Shown: positions 1-8,701 of the stretch, one piece after another
Position numbering within the stretch: the stretch's first letter is position 1
Layout: each line of letters opens with the position of its first letter
Assembly (NCBI GenBank): GCA_023391815.1
Contig: JAEWAF010000107.1
Coordinates: 47,202 to 111,201, forward strand
DNA: 64,000 nt
Source: Pseudomonadota bacterium
GTDB taxonomy: Bacteria; Pseudomonadota; Gammaproteobacteria; Steroidobacterales; Steroidobacteraceae
Reading direction: 5' to 3'
Made by a program: the position numbers and the translations under genes
The notes under the pieces: generated by a model
What the model saw: the letters and a program-made list of their open reading frames with translations, nothing else
What the model was told of the DNA's origin: nothing
Databases searched by the model: none

Positions 1-178
1 GCAAGCGCTCGGGTAGGAGCGAATCGACGCTGCGACTGACGATGTCTTCGCGTCGATAGCCGAAGACGTGAGTGACTCGCTGATTCGCGTACAGAATCCG
101 CCCCGACGCGTCGACGATGAGCATGGCGTCGGGCGCGAGCTCGACCAGGTCCGCCAACAGCTGCTGATGAACAGTCAT
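1..178 (-). CDS. PAS-domain sensor protein, N-terminal part (runs off window)
   Basis: Only the first 59 codons lie in the window; the gene continues past the left edge. The peptide begins MTVHQQLLADLVELAPDAML and continues with an IVDASGRILYANQ stretch and a VFGYRREDIVSRSV stretch, which is the opening of a PAS sensory domain (beta strand, N-x-x-x, F-GY-REE/D-hG). PAS domains bind small ligands or flavin/haem and normally head a histidine kinase, diguanylate cyclase or phosphatase output module; the output domain is not visible here. ATG is read from 178 to 176. No signal peptide or membrane segment precedes the PAS domain, so a cytoplasmic sensor is likely. Confidence 0.75.
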   Translation of the reverse strand, partial: MTVHQQLLADLVELAPDAMLIVDASGRILYANQRVTHVFGYRREDIVSRSVDSLLPERL

Positions 179-355
179 CGATTCGTCCTCGCGGCGCGAG
201 GCTGGATTCGATTGCAAATGGTACAGCGACCTCGGACCCTATCAAACGTTAAGTTTTCATCGTATACGTGATGCGTCCCCTGACGGGAAGGGCGACGGGA
301 AGGGCGCCTCGCATCGGGCAAGGGCACCGCCCGGCTTCGCGATGCGCGGCCTTCG

Positions 356-1084
356 TCAGCGCGGCGCTTCGAAAGTGCGAGCCGCGTCCTCTCTGATCGA
401 AGGTAACGAAGGCGGGACGGTCAAGTACTTTTCGAACCATCCGAGCGCGTGCAGGGCTGCCTGCGCCAGGGTGCCTGTTTCCTCGAACAAATGGCTCGCG
501 CCTTCCACGACGGTCACCTTGATGGGGGCCCACATGCAAGCGGCCGCATAGCGATTGAGTTCGAGCACCTGAGGATCCTCGCTGCCGACGATCAGCAGCG
601 TCGGGGCGCGCACGAGCTTCAGCGAGTCGAACGCCAGATCGGGTCGGCCGCCGCGGCTGACAATCGCACTCACTTTCCCCGGCCGTTCGGTGGCCGCGCA
701 CAGGGCCGCGGCCGCGCCGGTGCTGGATCCGAACAAGCCGATCGGCAATGCCGCGAGGGTCGGATCTCTCCGCAACCAGTCGATCGTCGCGACCACGCGA
801 TCGGCCAACAATGGAATGTTGAAACGGAGCTCTCGCGTGATCGCGTCGATCTGGTCCTCGGAGGCGGTCAGCAGATCCACGAGCACGGCCGCGAAGCCGT
901 GGGCCGCCAGAAGTCGGGCAATCTCGTTGTTACGTGAGCTGAAGCGGCTGCTGCCACTTCCATGCGCGAACAGGATTACGCCGTGCGGATCCGGTGGCGT
1001 ATGCAAGAGGCCTTTCAGCTGCACATCCTTGTCAACTGCGAATTCGATCTCGACAGGATGATTGGCGTTCATAGGTGCTCTCAT
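356..1084 (-). CDS. Alpha/beta hydrolase, dienelactone-hydrolase-like
   Basis: This is a 242-residue single-domain alpha/beta hydrolase. The nucleophile elbow G-S-S-T-G is at residues 119-123 (Ser121), a GSED acid loop ends at Asp170, and the catalytic histidine is in EGASH at His198, so the triad is complete. The N-terminal FAHGSGSS stretch forms the oxyanion hole. The family is often found as a stand-alone protein or fused to a phosphoribosyltransferase in stress clusters; no transferase domain is present here. There is no signal peptide, so it should be cytoplasmic. The substrate is unknown. The start could also be Met5 (position 1072); neither ATG has a clear Shine-Dalgarno sequence. It shares its strand with the two genes to its right but is separated by 302 bases. 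Confidence 0.8.
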   Translation of the reverse strand: MRAPMNANHPVEIEFAVDKDVQLKGLLHTPPDPHGVILFAHGSGSSRFSSRNNEIARLLAAHGFAAVLVDLLTASEDQIDAITRELRFNIPLLADRVVATIDWLRRDPTLAALPIGLFGSSTGAAAALCAATERPGKVSAIVSRGGRPDLAFDSLKLVRAPTLLIVGSEDPQVLELNRYAAACMWAPIKVTVVEGASHLFEETGTLAQAALHALGWFEKYLTVPPSLPSIREDAARTFEAPR

Positions 1085-1224
1085 GAATCAAGATCAGAAA
1101 CAATCGCTTCGTGCAGGCTCAGCACCGAGCGGGCTGACACGATATTCCCGAACGAGCGCGCGGCGCGTCGTGAACCCCGCGTAGGTGCTGCGTGGAACTG
1201 GTAGTGAACCGCGCGTCGATCCAT

Positions 1225-1258
1225 TGATCGACGAGCCAACGTGATCGACGAGCCAACG
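1225..1258. repeat. Perfect 17-bp tandem duplication in a 302-bp gap
   Basis: The unit TGATCGACGAGCCAACG occurs twice head to tail without mismatch (1225-1241 and 1242-1258). A shorter echo, TGATCGACG, follows near 1291. The repeat sits in the 1085-1386 gap between two minus-strand genes; I see no gene, RNA or clear promoter in the rest of that gap. It may be a slippage product or a pair of direct-repeat protein-binding sites. Confidence 0.7.
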
Positions 1259-1386
1259 CGACAGACGATCGTCGAAAGGCTGCTCCGAGCTGGTGATCGA
1301 CGCTATCGTTCATCAATCGTCTCGCATCGTGTCGCCTCGGCCTGTTCGCGAAGGTCATGCACGGATTGCACTGGTGATGCGCGCAG

Positions 1387-2190
1387 TCAGGGAATGCGAG
1401 GCTCGAAGCCCGAGAGACGCTCGAGCGGAATGCGATAGACCAGCAGGTCCTCTCGCGACGGCCAGGGTATCCACGGCTCGTCCCCGATGACCTGAATACC
1501 GCGAACGCCAAGCTTCGCCATATCTTGCAGTGACAGATCCCAACCGGCGTAGTCGCGATCGTTGGCCAGCAACTCGTGCTCGAACAGATGACCCAGCACA
1601 GTGATGCGCTCATCGACGCCGATGCGTTGGTAGAACCCGGCTTCGCGCGCGATCAACTCCAGGCGCGAGGCTTCGAGCTGTGCCAGCAGCACCTCACGGG
1701 ACCGCTCGGCGAGCACCGCATCGCGCGCTTCGGGCTCGAGCGTGCCCAGCATGTCATCGAGCAGATGCTCCAGCTCGAAACGATCGATCGGTTGCACGAC
1801 TCCGCCGTGCCACATGAGCGAGGCGTGTGAGGCGAGCAGCTTGTTGTGCCCGGCGAGGAACACATAATTGGCGCAACTCGAATAACAAAACGTATCCACT
1901 CGGACATCGAGCGCATGATCCAGCATCCAATTGCCCAGCTGCATCGCCGCGCCGGCACCGCCGCCATCGCTTTCGATGATGATGGTGGTGGGCTTGGGAG
2001 AGGCTTCCTCGTAAAGCTCGTACACTCCCTGGTTCGCTTCGGTAGTGATCAATCCCCGATACTCGATACAACACTCGGTCAGCCGGATCTTCGTGACGAT
2101 TCGCGTTTCGGTCGATTCGGCATGCGCGCTTTGCCCGCACACCGGTAGACAGAGAGTCGACGCAAGCAAGGCAAGCCGCCAGACGTTCAT
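1387..2190 (-). CDS. Exported ClpP-fold protein (COG3904-like predicted periplasmic protein)
   Basis: The protein has 267 residues. An N-terminal signal peptide ends near AHA-ES, so it is probably periplasmic. The core reads TTIIIESDGGGAGAA (residues about 68-82), followed by DTFCYSSCANYVFLAG. This is the arrangement of the ClpP/crotonase-like COG3904 family, in which a serine next to a paired-cysteine motif takes the place of the ClpP nucleophile. The family is common in proteobacteria and its substrate is not known. A later SHASLMWHGG stretch is also typical of the fold. The gene starts 8 bases after the short reading frame at 2199-2402 on the same strand. Proteolytic activity is inferred from fold only. 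Confidence 0.65.
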   Translation of the reverse strand: MNVWRLALLASTLCLPVCGQSAHAESTETRIVTKIRLTECCIEYRGLITTEANQGVYELYEEASPKPTTIIIESDGGGAGAAMQLGNWMLDHALDVRVDTFCYSSCANYVFLAGHNKLLASHASLMWHGGVVQPIDRFELEHLLDDMLGTLEPEARDAVLAERSREVLLAQLEASRLELIAREAGFYQRIGVDERITVLGHLFEHELLANDRDYAGWDLSLQDMAKLGVRGIQVIGDEPWIPWPSREDLLVYRIPLERLSGFEPRIP

Positions 2191-2198
2191 GGCTTCGC

Positions 2199-2402
2199 CT
2201 ATATCCAGCCGATCGCGCGACGCAGCCTGCGGCGCATGTGGGTAGCGATGGACATGATCTCCGCGTTCGCGAAGTCGCGCTGCAGGTCTGCGACGATCGA
2301 CGCATCGAACTCACGATCCTCGCTGGGCGACACGGCCCTGCCGAGTGCGTCGGCGATGCGAGCCGCCAGATCCGTCGAGGCTTTCGGAGCGAACAACAGC
2401 AT
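2199..2402 (-). pseudogene. Short ORF resembling the N-terminus of ribose-phosphate pyrophosphokinase
   Basis: Reading from the ATG at 2402, the 67-residue product begins MLLFAPKASTDLAARIADAL and reaches SPSEDREF. This resembles the opening of PRPP synthetases (LF---N--LA--IA--LG-------RF). After about 33 residues the similarity stops and the frame ends with an arginine-rich tail. PRPP synthetases normally have about 310 residues, so this is either a remnant or an unrelated small protein. The frame has no clear Shine-Dalgarno sequence. Stress clusters containing an alpha/beta hydrolase and a P-type ATPase often carry a prs paralogue, which makes a decayed copy plausible. The assignment is tentative. 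Confidence 0.3.
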
Positions 2403-2621
2403 GGAGGGACTGTGAACCGGGTCTGCGCCTGGAGCCACCGTCGGACTCACGCAGACGCTCCGGTGTACTACGTAATGGCCAAGGGCCCTTCACAGCTGTT
2501 TCCCAGTGCGATAGCTGACAGTGTCATCCCCGACCATCGCAGCGATTGCGGGGAAACCATCGATGTCACCACTCACACTTGAAGGGCGTCGGGAATCGCT
2601 GTACCCATCGCGTAGGTCGTC

Positions 2622-5600
2622 ATGAGCGAGTTCGGCATGCTCAAAGCCGAACCCGCGGCCGCCTGGAAGGATGCAAGCCAGGTTGTCCCGCAAAGCCGCT
2701 CGAGCCGTTGGCTCACGTGGGGGCTTGGAATCGCGCTGGTCGCGGGCGTGACCTTCGGCGCCTTGCATTTTTCGGAAGCCGAACAGATCGCGGCGATTGC
2801 CGAGAACGCGCGACCGTTCTGGTTGCTGGCCGCGATCGTGCTTCAGCTGGCGACCTACGTCGCACAAGGTGAGATCTGGAGAGTGATCGCCAGGGCGGCG
2901 GCATTTCCTCTGTCGTTTGGCACCGTGTTCCGATTGAGCCTGGCCAAATTGTTCATCGATCAGGCGCTACCATCGGCGGGGCTCAGCGGTACGGCCGCCG
3001 TCTCGAAATATTTCGAGCAGCGAGGCATGGCCAGGCCCGCGGTCATGGCGTCCATCGTCATCAGCCTCGTTTCTTACTTCGCTGTTTATGCTGTGTTGCT
3101 GTTGACGGCGCTGGTGTTGCTGCCGTTGCCGGCCGCCGCCCGGAACGTCGTGACATTCGCGACCGTTGCGTTCCTCGTCGGCTGCGCAGTCCTCGTGTGG
3201 GTGTTACTCCGGTCCACCGATTCGAGTGGACGCTTGGCGCAGATGTTGTCTCGACTGCGCCTGGTTCAGCCGCTGGCGCGGTCGCTCGCGGAATCCGATC
3301 CGAAGCTGGTGCGTGATCGACACGTGGTGCTGGCCTCGTGCGCCGGTCAAGCTGCCATCGTGCTGCTGGACGCCGTGACAGTGTGGGCATTGATCCATGC
3401 GCTCGGCCACGCGTCGTCCATCGTCCCGGTATTCGCGAGTTTCATGATTTCGAATCTGTTTCGCACGCTCGGTGTCTTGCCGGGCGGGCTGGGGACCTTC
3501 GAGACGAGCTCGGTGCTGACGTTGCAATTGACCGGCGTGCCGCTGCCGGTCGCGCTGTCCGCGACGCTGTTGTTTCGTGGCTTGAGCTTCTGGCTGCCTA
3601 TGGTTCCCGGCATTTATCTGGCGCGCCGGATGTTCGCCGGCGGGCAGCGGAGATCCCGTGCTGCTTTGGGCGACTACTGGAGTCGATCGGCCGATGAGAT
3701 ATGCAATCTGCTGGGCACGACACCGTCCGGGCTCACATCCGAAGAAGCGCAACGACGTCTGCATGAGTTCGGTCCGAACCGGTTGAGCGTGGCGCGAACG
3801 ATGTCGCGCCTGGACATCTTGCTGCGCCAGTTTGCCAATCCGTTACTGTGGCTTCTGTTGTTTGCAGCGGTGATCGCCGCCTTGACCGGAGAGCTGACGG
3901 ATGCCTTGATCGTGGCCGTCATTCTGGGAGCCAGCGCCTTCATAGGATTTCGACGGGAATACAGCGCTCATACCGAGGCGGCGGCGCTCAATGCTCGGAT
4001 CAAGACTCAGACCAGGGCGCTGCGTGACGGTCGGGAACTGCTGCTGCCGATCGATGAAGTTGTCCCCGGCGATGTGGTGCTGTTGTCCGCGGGCAGTCTG
4101 GTGCCGGCGGACGGATGGGTCATCGAAGCGGACGACTGTTTCGTCAGCGAATCGGCGTTGACCGGCGAGAGCTTTCCGGTGGAGAAGGCCGCGGGCGTGC
4201 TGCCAGTCGACACTCCCCTGAGCAAACGCTCCAACTGCGTGTACTTGGGCACCAACGTTCGCAGCGGCACTCTGCGCTGTGTCGTCGTCGCCACGGGCAC
4301 CAGCACGCAGTTCGGCGCGATCTCTCAGAGACTGCAGCTGCGTCCGCCGCAAACGGAATTCGACCGAGGCGTGATGCGCTTCGGATATTTGCTCACCAGC
4401 GCCATGCTGGTGATGGTGCTCGTGGTGTTCGCGGCTCACATGCTGGCTGGACGACCGGTCGTCGAGACGCTGTTGTTCGCGGTCGCTTTGGCGGTGGGGT
4501 TGAGCCCGGAGCTTTTGCCAGCGATTCTGAGTGTCAACCTGGCGCGTGGCGCGCAGATGCTCGCCAGTCGTGGCGTGCTGGTCCGGCACCTCAGCGCCAT
4601 CGAGAACCTCGGCGGCATGGATGTGCTGTGTACCGATAAGACAGGCACGCTCACCGAGGGCGTGATCAGCCTTGAAGGCGGCTACGATGCGCAAGGTGCG
4701 AAAGCACCCGATGTCGTCGAGCTCGGCGCGATCAACGCGGCGTTGGAAACTGGGCTTGCAAGCCCCTTGGACGATGCCATTCTGAACGCCCGCCGCCCGG
4801 ATCTGAGCACATGGCGGAAGCTCGGCGAGATCCCGTTCGATTTCGTGCGCAGGCGAGTGAGTGTCATCGTCGCGCGCGATGCCGATGTCCTGCTGGTCAC
4901 AAAGGGCGCCTTTCACGAGGTGATCGATGCGTGTGCCTCGCTCGCCGATGGATCGTTGCTGGATGCACCGACTCGATCCATGCTTGAGCAACGTTACAGC
5001 GAGTGGGGGCGTAAAGGCATCAGAGTGCTTGCGGTCGCGACCGCGCAGCTGGCCGTGCGCGAGAAATATGGCCGCGAATGCGAGCATCACTTGCGCTTCG
5101 CCGGCTTTCTCACCTTCCTCGACCGGCCCAAGGAAGGAGCCGCACAGGCGATCGAAAGCCTGCGACGGCTCGGTATCGCCATCAAGCTCATCAGCGGCGA
5201 CTCGAAGCTCATTGCCGAGCACGTGGCCGGTCTGGTCGGCTTGGGGAACGAGCACGTGTTGACGGGAGCGCGGATCGATCAGCTGGAAGATGCAGCGCTG
5301 TGGCGCGAGGCGCCACGTACGGATCTGTTCGTGGAACTCGATCCCAATCAGAAGGAGCGCATCATCCGTGCGCTCAAGCGCGCGGGGCACGTGGTCGGAT
5401 TCCTCGGCGATGGCATCAACGACGCTCCGGCCATGCATGCAGCCGATACCAGTCTTTCCGTCGAGCACGCTGTCGACGTGGCGCGAGAGGCCGCTGACTT
5501 CGTCTTGCTCGAGCGTGACCTGGACGTGATCCGTCGCGGTGTGGAGGAGGGGCGCAGGACGTTTGCAAACACTCTGAAGTATGTATCGAATACGACCAGC

Positions 5601-6170
5601 GCCAATCTCGGCAACATGATCAGCATGGCGCTCGCGTCATTGTTCCTGCCGTTCCTGCCGCTCACGGCCGGTCAGATCCTGCTCAACAATTTCATGTCGG
5701 ATGTTCCCGCCGTGGGGGTGGCGGATGACAACGTGGACCGCGAATTGATCGAGCACCCGCGCCGATGGGACATGCGCTTCATCGCCCGCTTCATGATCGA
5801 GTTCGGGCTGTTGAGCTCGGTGTTCGATGTGTTGTGTTTCGGCGCGCTGCTCGGGATCTTTCATGCCACGCCGGAAATATTTCGCACCGGCTGGTTCGTG
5901 GAATCGTTGTTGACGCAGCTGATGATCGTGCTCGTCGTGCGTACGCGCAGGCCGTTGTATAAGAGCAGACCGGGTACCCTGCTGCTGTCTCTTACGCTGC
6001 TCCTGGCGCTGATCACGCCCGCGATTCCCTATCTGCCATTCGTAGCGGCGTTGGGCTTCGTGCCGCTGCCGCTGCCATTGCTCGCTACGCTGATCGCGAT
6101 CACTGTAACTTACGTCGTCGCGGCGGAGCTCACGAAATACTGGTTCTATCGGGCGATGCCGACAGCCTGA
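2622..6170 (+). CDS. Fusion: flippase-like LPG-synthase TM domain + MgtA-type P-type ATPase
   Basis: The protein has 1182 residues. Residues about 30-340 are a multi-pass membrane domain of the lysylphosphatidylglycerol-synthase/UPF0104 type, with the signature LPGGLGTFE near residue 288. Residues about 350-1182 form a complete P-type ATPase: cation-ATPase N-terminus (EEAQRRL-EFGPNRL), actuator motif TGES (residue 514), M4 motif SPELLP, phosphorylation site DKTGT (Asp672) and hinge GDGINDAP (residue 929). The SPELLP and IENLGGMD context matches magnesium-type (MgtA, P3B) pumps rather than Ca or Cu pumps. The N-terminal domain has the shape of lipid-translocating membrane domains, but its role here is unknown. 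The reading frame is uninterrupted across the junction near residue 345. It has no close operon partner. Confidence 0.85.
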   Translation: MSEFGMLKAEPAAAWKDASQVVPQSRSSRWLTWGLGIALVAGVTFGALHFSEAEQIAAIAENARPFWLLAAIVLQLATYVAQGEIWRVIARAAAFPLSFGTVFRLSLAKLFIDQALPSAGLSGTAAVSKYFEQRGMARPAVMASIVISLVSYFAVYAVLLLTALVLLPLPAAARNVVTFATVAFLVGCAVLVWVLLRSTDSSGRLAQMLSRLRLVQPLARSLAESDPKLVRDRHVVLASCAGQAAIVLLDAVTVWALIHALGHASSIVPVFASFMISNLFRTLGVLPGGLGTFETSSVLTLQLTGVPLPVALSATLLFRGLSFWLPMVPGIYLARRMFAGGQRRSRAALGDYWSRSADEICNLLGTTPSGLTSEEAQRRLHEFGPNRLSVARTMSRLDILLRQFANPLLWLLLFAAVIAALTGELTDALIVAVILGASAFIGFRREYSAHTEAAALNARIKTQTRALRDGRELLLPIDEVVPGDVVLLSAGSLVPADGWVIEADDCFVSESALTGESFPVEKAAGVLPVDTPLSKRSNCVYLGTNVRSGTLRCVVVATGTSTQFGAISQRLQLRPPQTEFDRGVMRFGYLLTSAMLVMVLVVFAAHMLAGRPVVETLLFAVALAVGLSPELLPAILSVNLARGAQMLASRGVLVRHLSAIENLGGMDVLCTDKTGTLTEGVISLEGGYDAQGAKAPDVVELGAINAALETGLASPLDDAILNARRPDLSTWRKLGEIPFDFVRRRVSVIVARDADVLLVTKGAFHEVIDACASLADGSLLDAPTRSMLEQRYSEWGRKGIRVLAVATAQLAVREKYGRECEHHLRFAGFLTFLDRPKEGAAQAIESLRRLGIAIKLISGDSKLIAEHVAGLVGLGNEHVLTGARIDQLEDAALWREAPRTDLFVELDPNQKERIIRALKRAGHVVGFLGDGINDAPAMHAADTSLSVEHAVDVAREAADFVLLERDLDVIRRGVEEGRRTFANTLKYVSNTTSANLGNMISMALASLFLPFLPLTAGQILLNNFMSDVPAVGVADDNVDRELIEHPRRWDMRFIARFMIEFGLLSSVFDVLCFGALLGIFHATPEIFRTGWFVESLLTQLMIVLVVRTRRPLYKSRPGTLLLSLTLLLALITPAIPYLPFVAALGFVPLPLPLLATLIAITVTYVVAAELTKYWFYRAMPTA

Positions 6171-6244
6171 GCCGGAGTCGCTGGACCATCCCAGACGCGT
6201 AGCGCTTTCTCCGGTACGCGATCGGGTTGTGGCTGCAGGAAACG

Positions 6245-6272
6245 TTCGGGGTTTGTCGCAGCGGACCCCGAA
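6245..6272 (+). terminator. Hairpin after the P-type ATPase fusion gene
   Basis: TTCGGGGT (6245-6252) pairs perfectly with ACCCCGAA (6265-6272) across a 12-base loop, 75 bases after the stop codon. There is no T-run, only ATTAAT, so it is a weak candidate terminator. Confidence 0.4.
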
Positions 6273-6358
6273 ATTAATCATTCGTCATCCTGAACTGCGA
6301 TTGATCGAGCCCGTACCCGGCGTCCTACCAGGCGACCAAGCACTAAGGTGGGCGCAAG

Positions 6359-6988
6359 ATGTCCGAAGCGCGGCTCTCAGCGGGGCCGGAACTGGCACGC
6401 GCCAACAGGCGCCGTTGCCAGGGCCATGAACTCTCCCTTTATCATGCGACCGATACTCATCGTGAGGATCTGGAGCAGTTCGTTCGCGACGTATTCGCAT
6501 CGAGGCACGGCGCGCGCGTGTGCTCGTTCATGCCAAACCTGTTGGCCATGCGAAACGACCACGGTGCGGTCTGTAGCGTGGCGGGCTTCCGTTGTGCCGG
6601 CGATGAGACGTTGTTTCTAGAGCGCTATCTGGACGAGCCGATCGAGCGCGCGATTGCATCCTCTTGCGGACAGCCCATCAGTCGCTCGCAGATTGTCGAA
6701 GTGGGCAATCTCGCGGGCCTGAATTGCCGCTCGGCGATGCGCCTGGTGCTCGATCTTCCTCGCATTCTGTTGGACCGAGGTCATCGTTGGATGGCCTTCA
6801 CGGCAACCGATACGTTGCGGGAGATTCTGGCGAGTTATCAGGCGCCGCTGCTGGATCTCGCTCCGGCCACCGCGGCCCGAGCGCGGAATACCGGCGATGA
6901 ATGGGGACGCTACTACGACAGCAGTCCCCGAGTGATGGTGGGTTACCTCGCCGATGGGCTAAGTCTGCGTCGTCGGCGGAGGAACTGA
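6359..6988 (+). CDS. Thermostable hemolysin family protein (T_hemolysin)
   Basis: The 209-residue protein matches the thermostable hemolysin (delta-VPH-like) family: LYHATDTHREDLEQFVRDVF near residue 27, then ARVCSFMPNLLAM, AGFRCAGDETLFLERYLDEPIE and VEVGNLAG. These proteins have a GNAT/LuxI-like acyltransferase appearance, and despite the family name haemolysis is not a safe prediction. No signal peptide is visible. The Shine-Dalgarno-like AAGGTGGG lies just upstream of the ATG. In other proteobacteria this gene heads a cluster with an AMP-forming acyl ligase, a haem-oxygenase-like diiron enzyme and an SDR. All four are recognisable here, but the second and third are fragments, so the original pathway is probably broken. 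Confidence 0.8.
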   Translation: MSEARLSAGPELARANRRRCQGHELSLYHATDTHREDLEQFVRDVFASRHGARVCSFMPNLLAMRNDHGAVCSVAGFRCAGDETLFLERYLDEPIERAIASSCGQPISRSQIVEVGNLAGLNCRSAMRLVLDLPRILLDRGHRWMAFTATDTLREILASYQAPLLDLAPATAARARNTGDEWGRYYDSSPRVMVGYLADGLSLRRRRRN

Positions 6989-6990
6989 GC

Positions 6991-7644
6991 ATGCCGGCCA
7001 CCGTGCTCGATATGTTGAATGCGATCGAGGGAACGTTGCCGGCCATCGACGACGGCACCCTCCGACTCTGCTACGCGGATGTTCAGCGATTGGTCGAGGC
7101 GGAGCGACGCTGGCTCGAGTCGATGCGCGTGCGTCGGTGCGCTTTGCTGGCCGAGAACGGCGCGAGTTGGATTGTGAGCGATCTGGCGCTGCTGGCGTGT
7201 CAGGCGGCGAATGTTCCGTTGCCTCCATCGTTCACGCGCGAACAAACGGCCCATGTGCTCGAGGATGCCGCGATCGACTGGGTGCTGACGGACGCGAGTG
7301 AGCAATTTACTCGAAATCATCCGGCGTACACGTACGTGGCGAGCTCACATCGAACCGGGCTCGCGTTGCTGCATCGTGACCGCGATCCGGTACACGGCCG
7401 CGCCTCGATCGCCGACATCGGCAAGATTACCTATACATCCGGTAGCACAGGGAATGCCAAGGGCGTGTGCTTGAGCCAAAGCGCTATCCAATCAGTCACG
7501 CGTACGCGTACGACACCGCCATGCGTCGCAATCCGGTCGGATTCTTCGGCATGGTGTTCGTGCTCGAAGGCGCGAGTATCGCGCTCGCATGCAACGCTGC
7601 CGATCGAATTCAAGCGTCGTTGCAGCTGCCGAACAAAGCCATGA
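6991..7644 (+). pseudogene. AMP-binding acyl-CoA ligase, N-terminal remnant
   Basis: The gene starts 2 bases after the hemolysin stop, with GGAGGAA about 7 bases upstream of the ATG. Its first 165 or so residues are an adenylate-forming ligase N-terminus ending in the nucleotide-binding P-loop KITYTSGSTGNAKGVCLSQ. Such enzymes normally run 450-550 residues. After about position 7485 ligase similarity ends abruptly. The frame then continues as arginine/serine-rich nonsense to 7644, while the overlapping frame becomes the C-terminal half of a different protein. This is the left side of an internal deletion, so ligase activity is lost. Confidence 0.75.
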
Positions 7645-7838
7645 CCTACCTGCGCAGCCACGGGCAACTGGATCAGCAGCATGTGCAGGATCTGTACTCG
7701 ATCCTGAATCGCTTCGAGGAGGCGCAGGATCGGGCCGCGGTGGAGCAATGCGCGCAAGTGATGTTTCGTCTGTATGGAAACGTGTTTCGCGAGCTGGATG
7801 AGCGGTCCGTCGTAGCGACCGCCGGGAGGGCGGCATGA
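7485..7838 (+). pseudogene. Haem-oxygenase-like (TenA-type) iron enzyme, C-terminal remnant
   Basis: The frame reads YPISHAYAYDTAMRRNP, then GFFGMVFVLEGASIALA, AMTYLRSHGQLDQQHV and a C-terminal MFRLYGNVFRELDER. This is the C-terminal half of the iron-containing redox / haem-oxygenase-like family that usually accompanies the hemolysin and ligase genes. The SHG-LDQ-H element carries part of the metal site; the N-terminal helices with the other ligands are gone. The frame can be opened at a GTG (7467), but that codon lies within ligase sequence and has no ribosome-binding site of its own. The stop overlaps the next start by ATGA (7835-7838). Confidence 0.7.
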
Positions 7839-8701
7839 ACCTGAAAGACAGATGTGTGTTGATTACGGGCGCAAGCGGCGGGATAGGGCGAGAGCTGGTC
7901 ACCGTGTTGCTGGATGAAGGCGCGCAGGTGTTGCTCAGCGGCCGTGACCATGCGGCGCTGGCACGCGTGGTGGAGCGCCACGCCGAACGCGATCGTGCGA
8001 CGGTGTTTGCCGCCGATCTCGCGAGCGCATCGGATCGTGCCAGGCTTTGTGACTTTGCGCAGCGTTGGCGCGGCGGCATCGACATCCTCATCAATAACGC
8101 GGCGATCAACGACTTCGGCTTTCTGTCGACGCAATCGGCCGAGGCGCTCGATTCCGCCGTCGCTATCAACCTGACCGCCCCCATGGACCTGTGTCGCCGC
8201 TTGATTCCGCGTCTGGAGATCAGCGACGACGCGCACATCGTCAATATCGGTTCGGTGTTCGGCAGCATCGGTTTCGCCGGCAACACCGTTTATTCCGCCA
8301 CCAAGTTCGGGCTGCGTGGCTTCTCCGAAGCGCTCCGACGCGAGCTGGCGGACACGAGTATTCGAGTTCACTACTTCGCGCCCCGCGCCACCCGGACCGC
8401 CTTCAACAGCGATCTGGTCGACGAGATGAACGAGGCGCTCGGCAATCGGGTCGATGATCCCGCGGAGGTCGCGCGTCACATCGTCGGGGCAGTGCGCGAG
8501 GGCGAGATCGAGGGCGTGCTCGGCCGGCCTGAAAAATTTTTCGCCCGTATCAATGCGATGCTGCCGCGTCTGGTGGACAGAGCGATGGCATCGAAGCTCG
8601 CTACGATCCGCCATTTCGCGAGCAGAACGCCGCCCACGCCCGCGCCGCGGAGGATGCCCGCCTTGGTCAAAAGCACAGTCCAACCGAGGAAAGCTTCATG
8701 A
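7835..8701 (+). CDS. Short-chain dehydrogenase/reductase
   Basis: This classical SDR has 288 residues. The N-terminal TGASGGIG is the NAD(P)-binding glycine motif, ILINNAA follows strand 4, and S-VFGSIGFAGNTVYSATK contains the catalytic serine, Tyr and Lys. The tail after residue about 245 is proline/arginine-rich and may contact a membrane or partner. It is translationally coupled to the broken haem-oxygenase-like gene upstream (ATGA overlap) and to the TPR protein downstream (8698-8701 overlap). It belongs to the thermostable-hemolysin cluster, where it probably reduces or oxidises an acyl-derived ketone or alcohol; the substrate is not known. Confidence 0.85.
   Translation: MNLKDRCVLITGASGGIGRELVTVLLDEGAQVLLSGRDHAALARVVERHAERDRATVFAADLASASDRARLCDFAQRWRGGIDILINNAAINDFGFLSTQSAEALDSAVAINLTAPMDLCRRLIPRLEISDDAHIVNIGSVFGSIGFAGNTVYSATKFGLRGFSEALRRELADTSIRVHYFAPRATRTAFNSDLVDEMNEALGNRVDDPAEVARHIVGAVREGEIEGVLGRPEKFFARINAMLPRLVDRAMASKLATIRHFASRTPPTPAPRRMPALVKSTVQPRKAS

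Noticed and set aside
3843..5468. Long minus-strand open frame (541 codons) opposite the P-type ATPase
   Set aside because: It is antisense to a protein with all expected ATPase motifs, is Arg/Gln/His-rich and has no recognisable domain; long antisense frames are common in GC-rich DNA.
6195..6206. TAGCGCTTTC as a LacI-type site after the P-type ATPase gene
   Set aside because: Only the central six bases are symmetrical; expected by chance.
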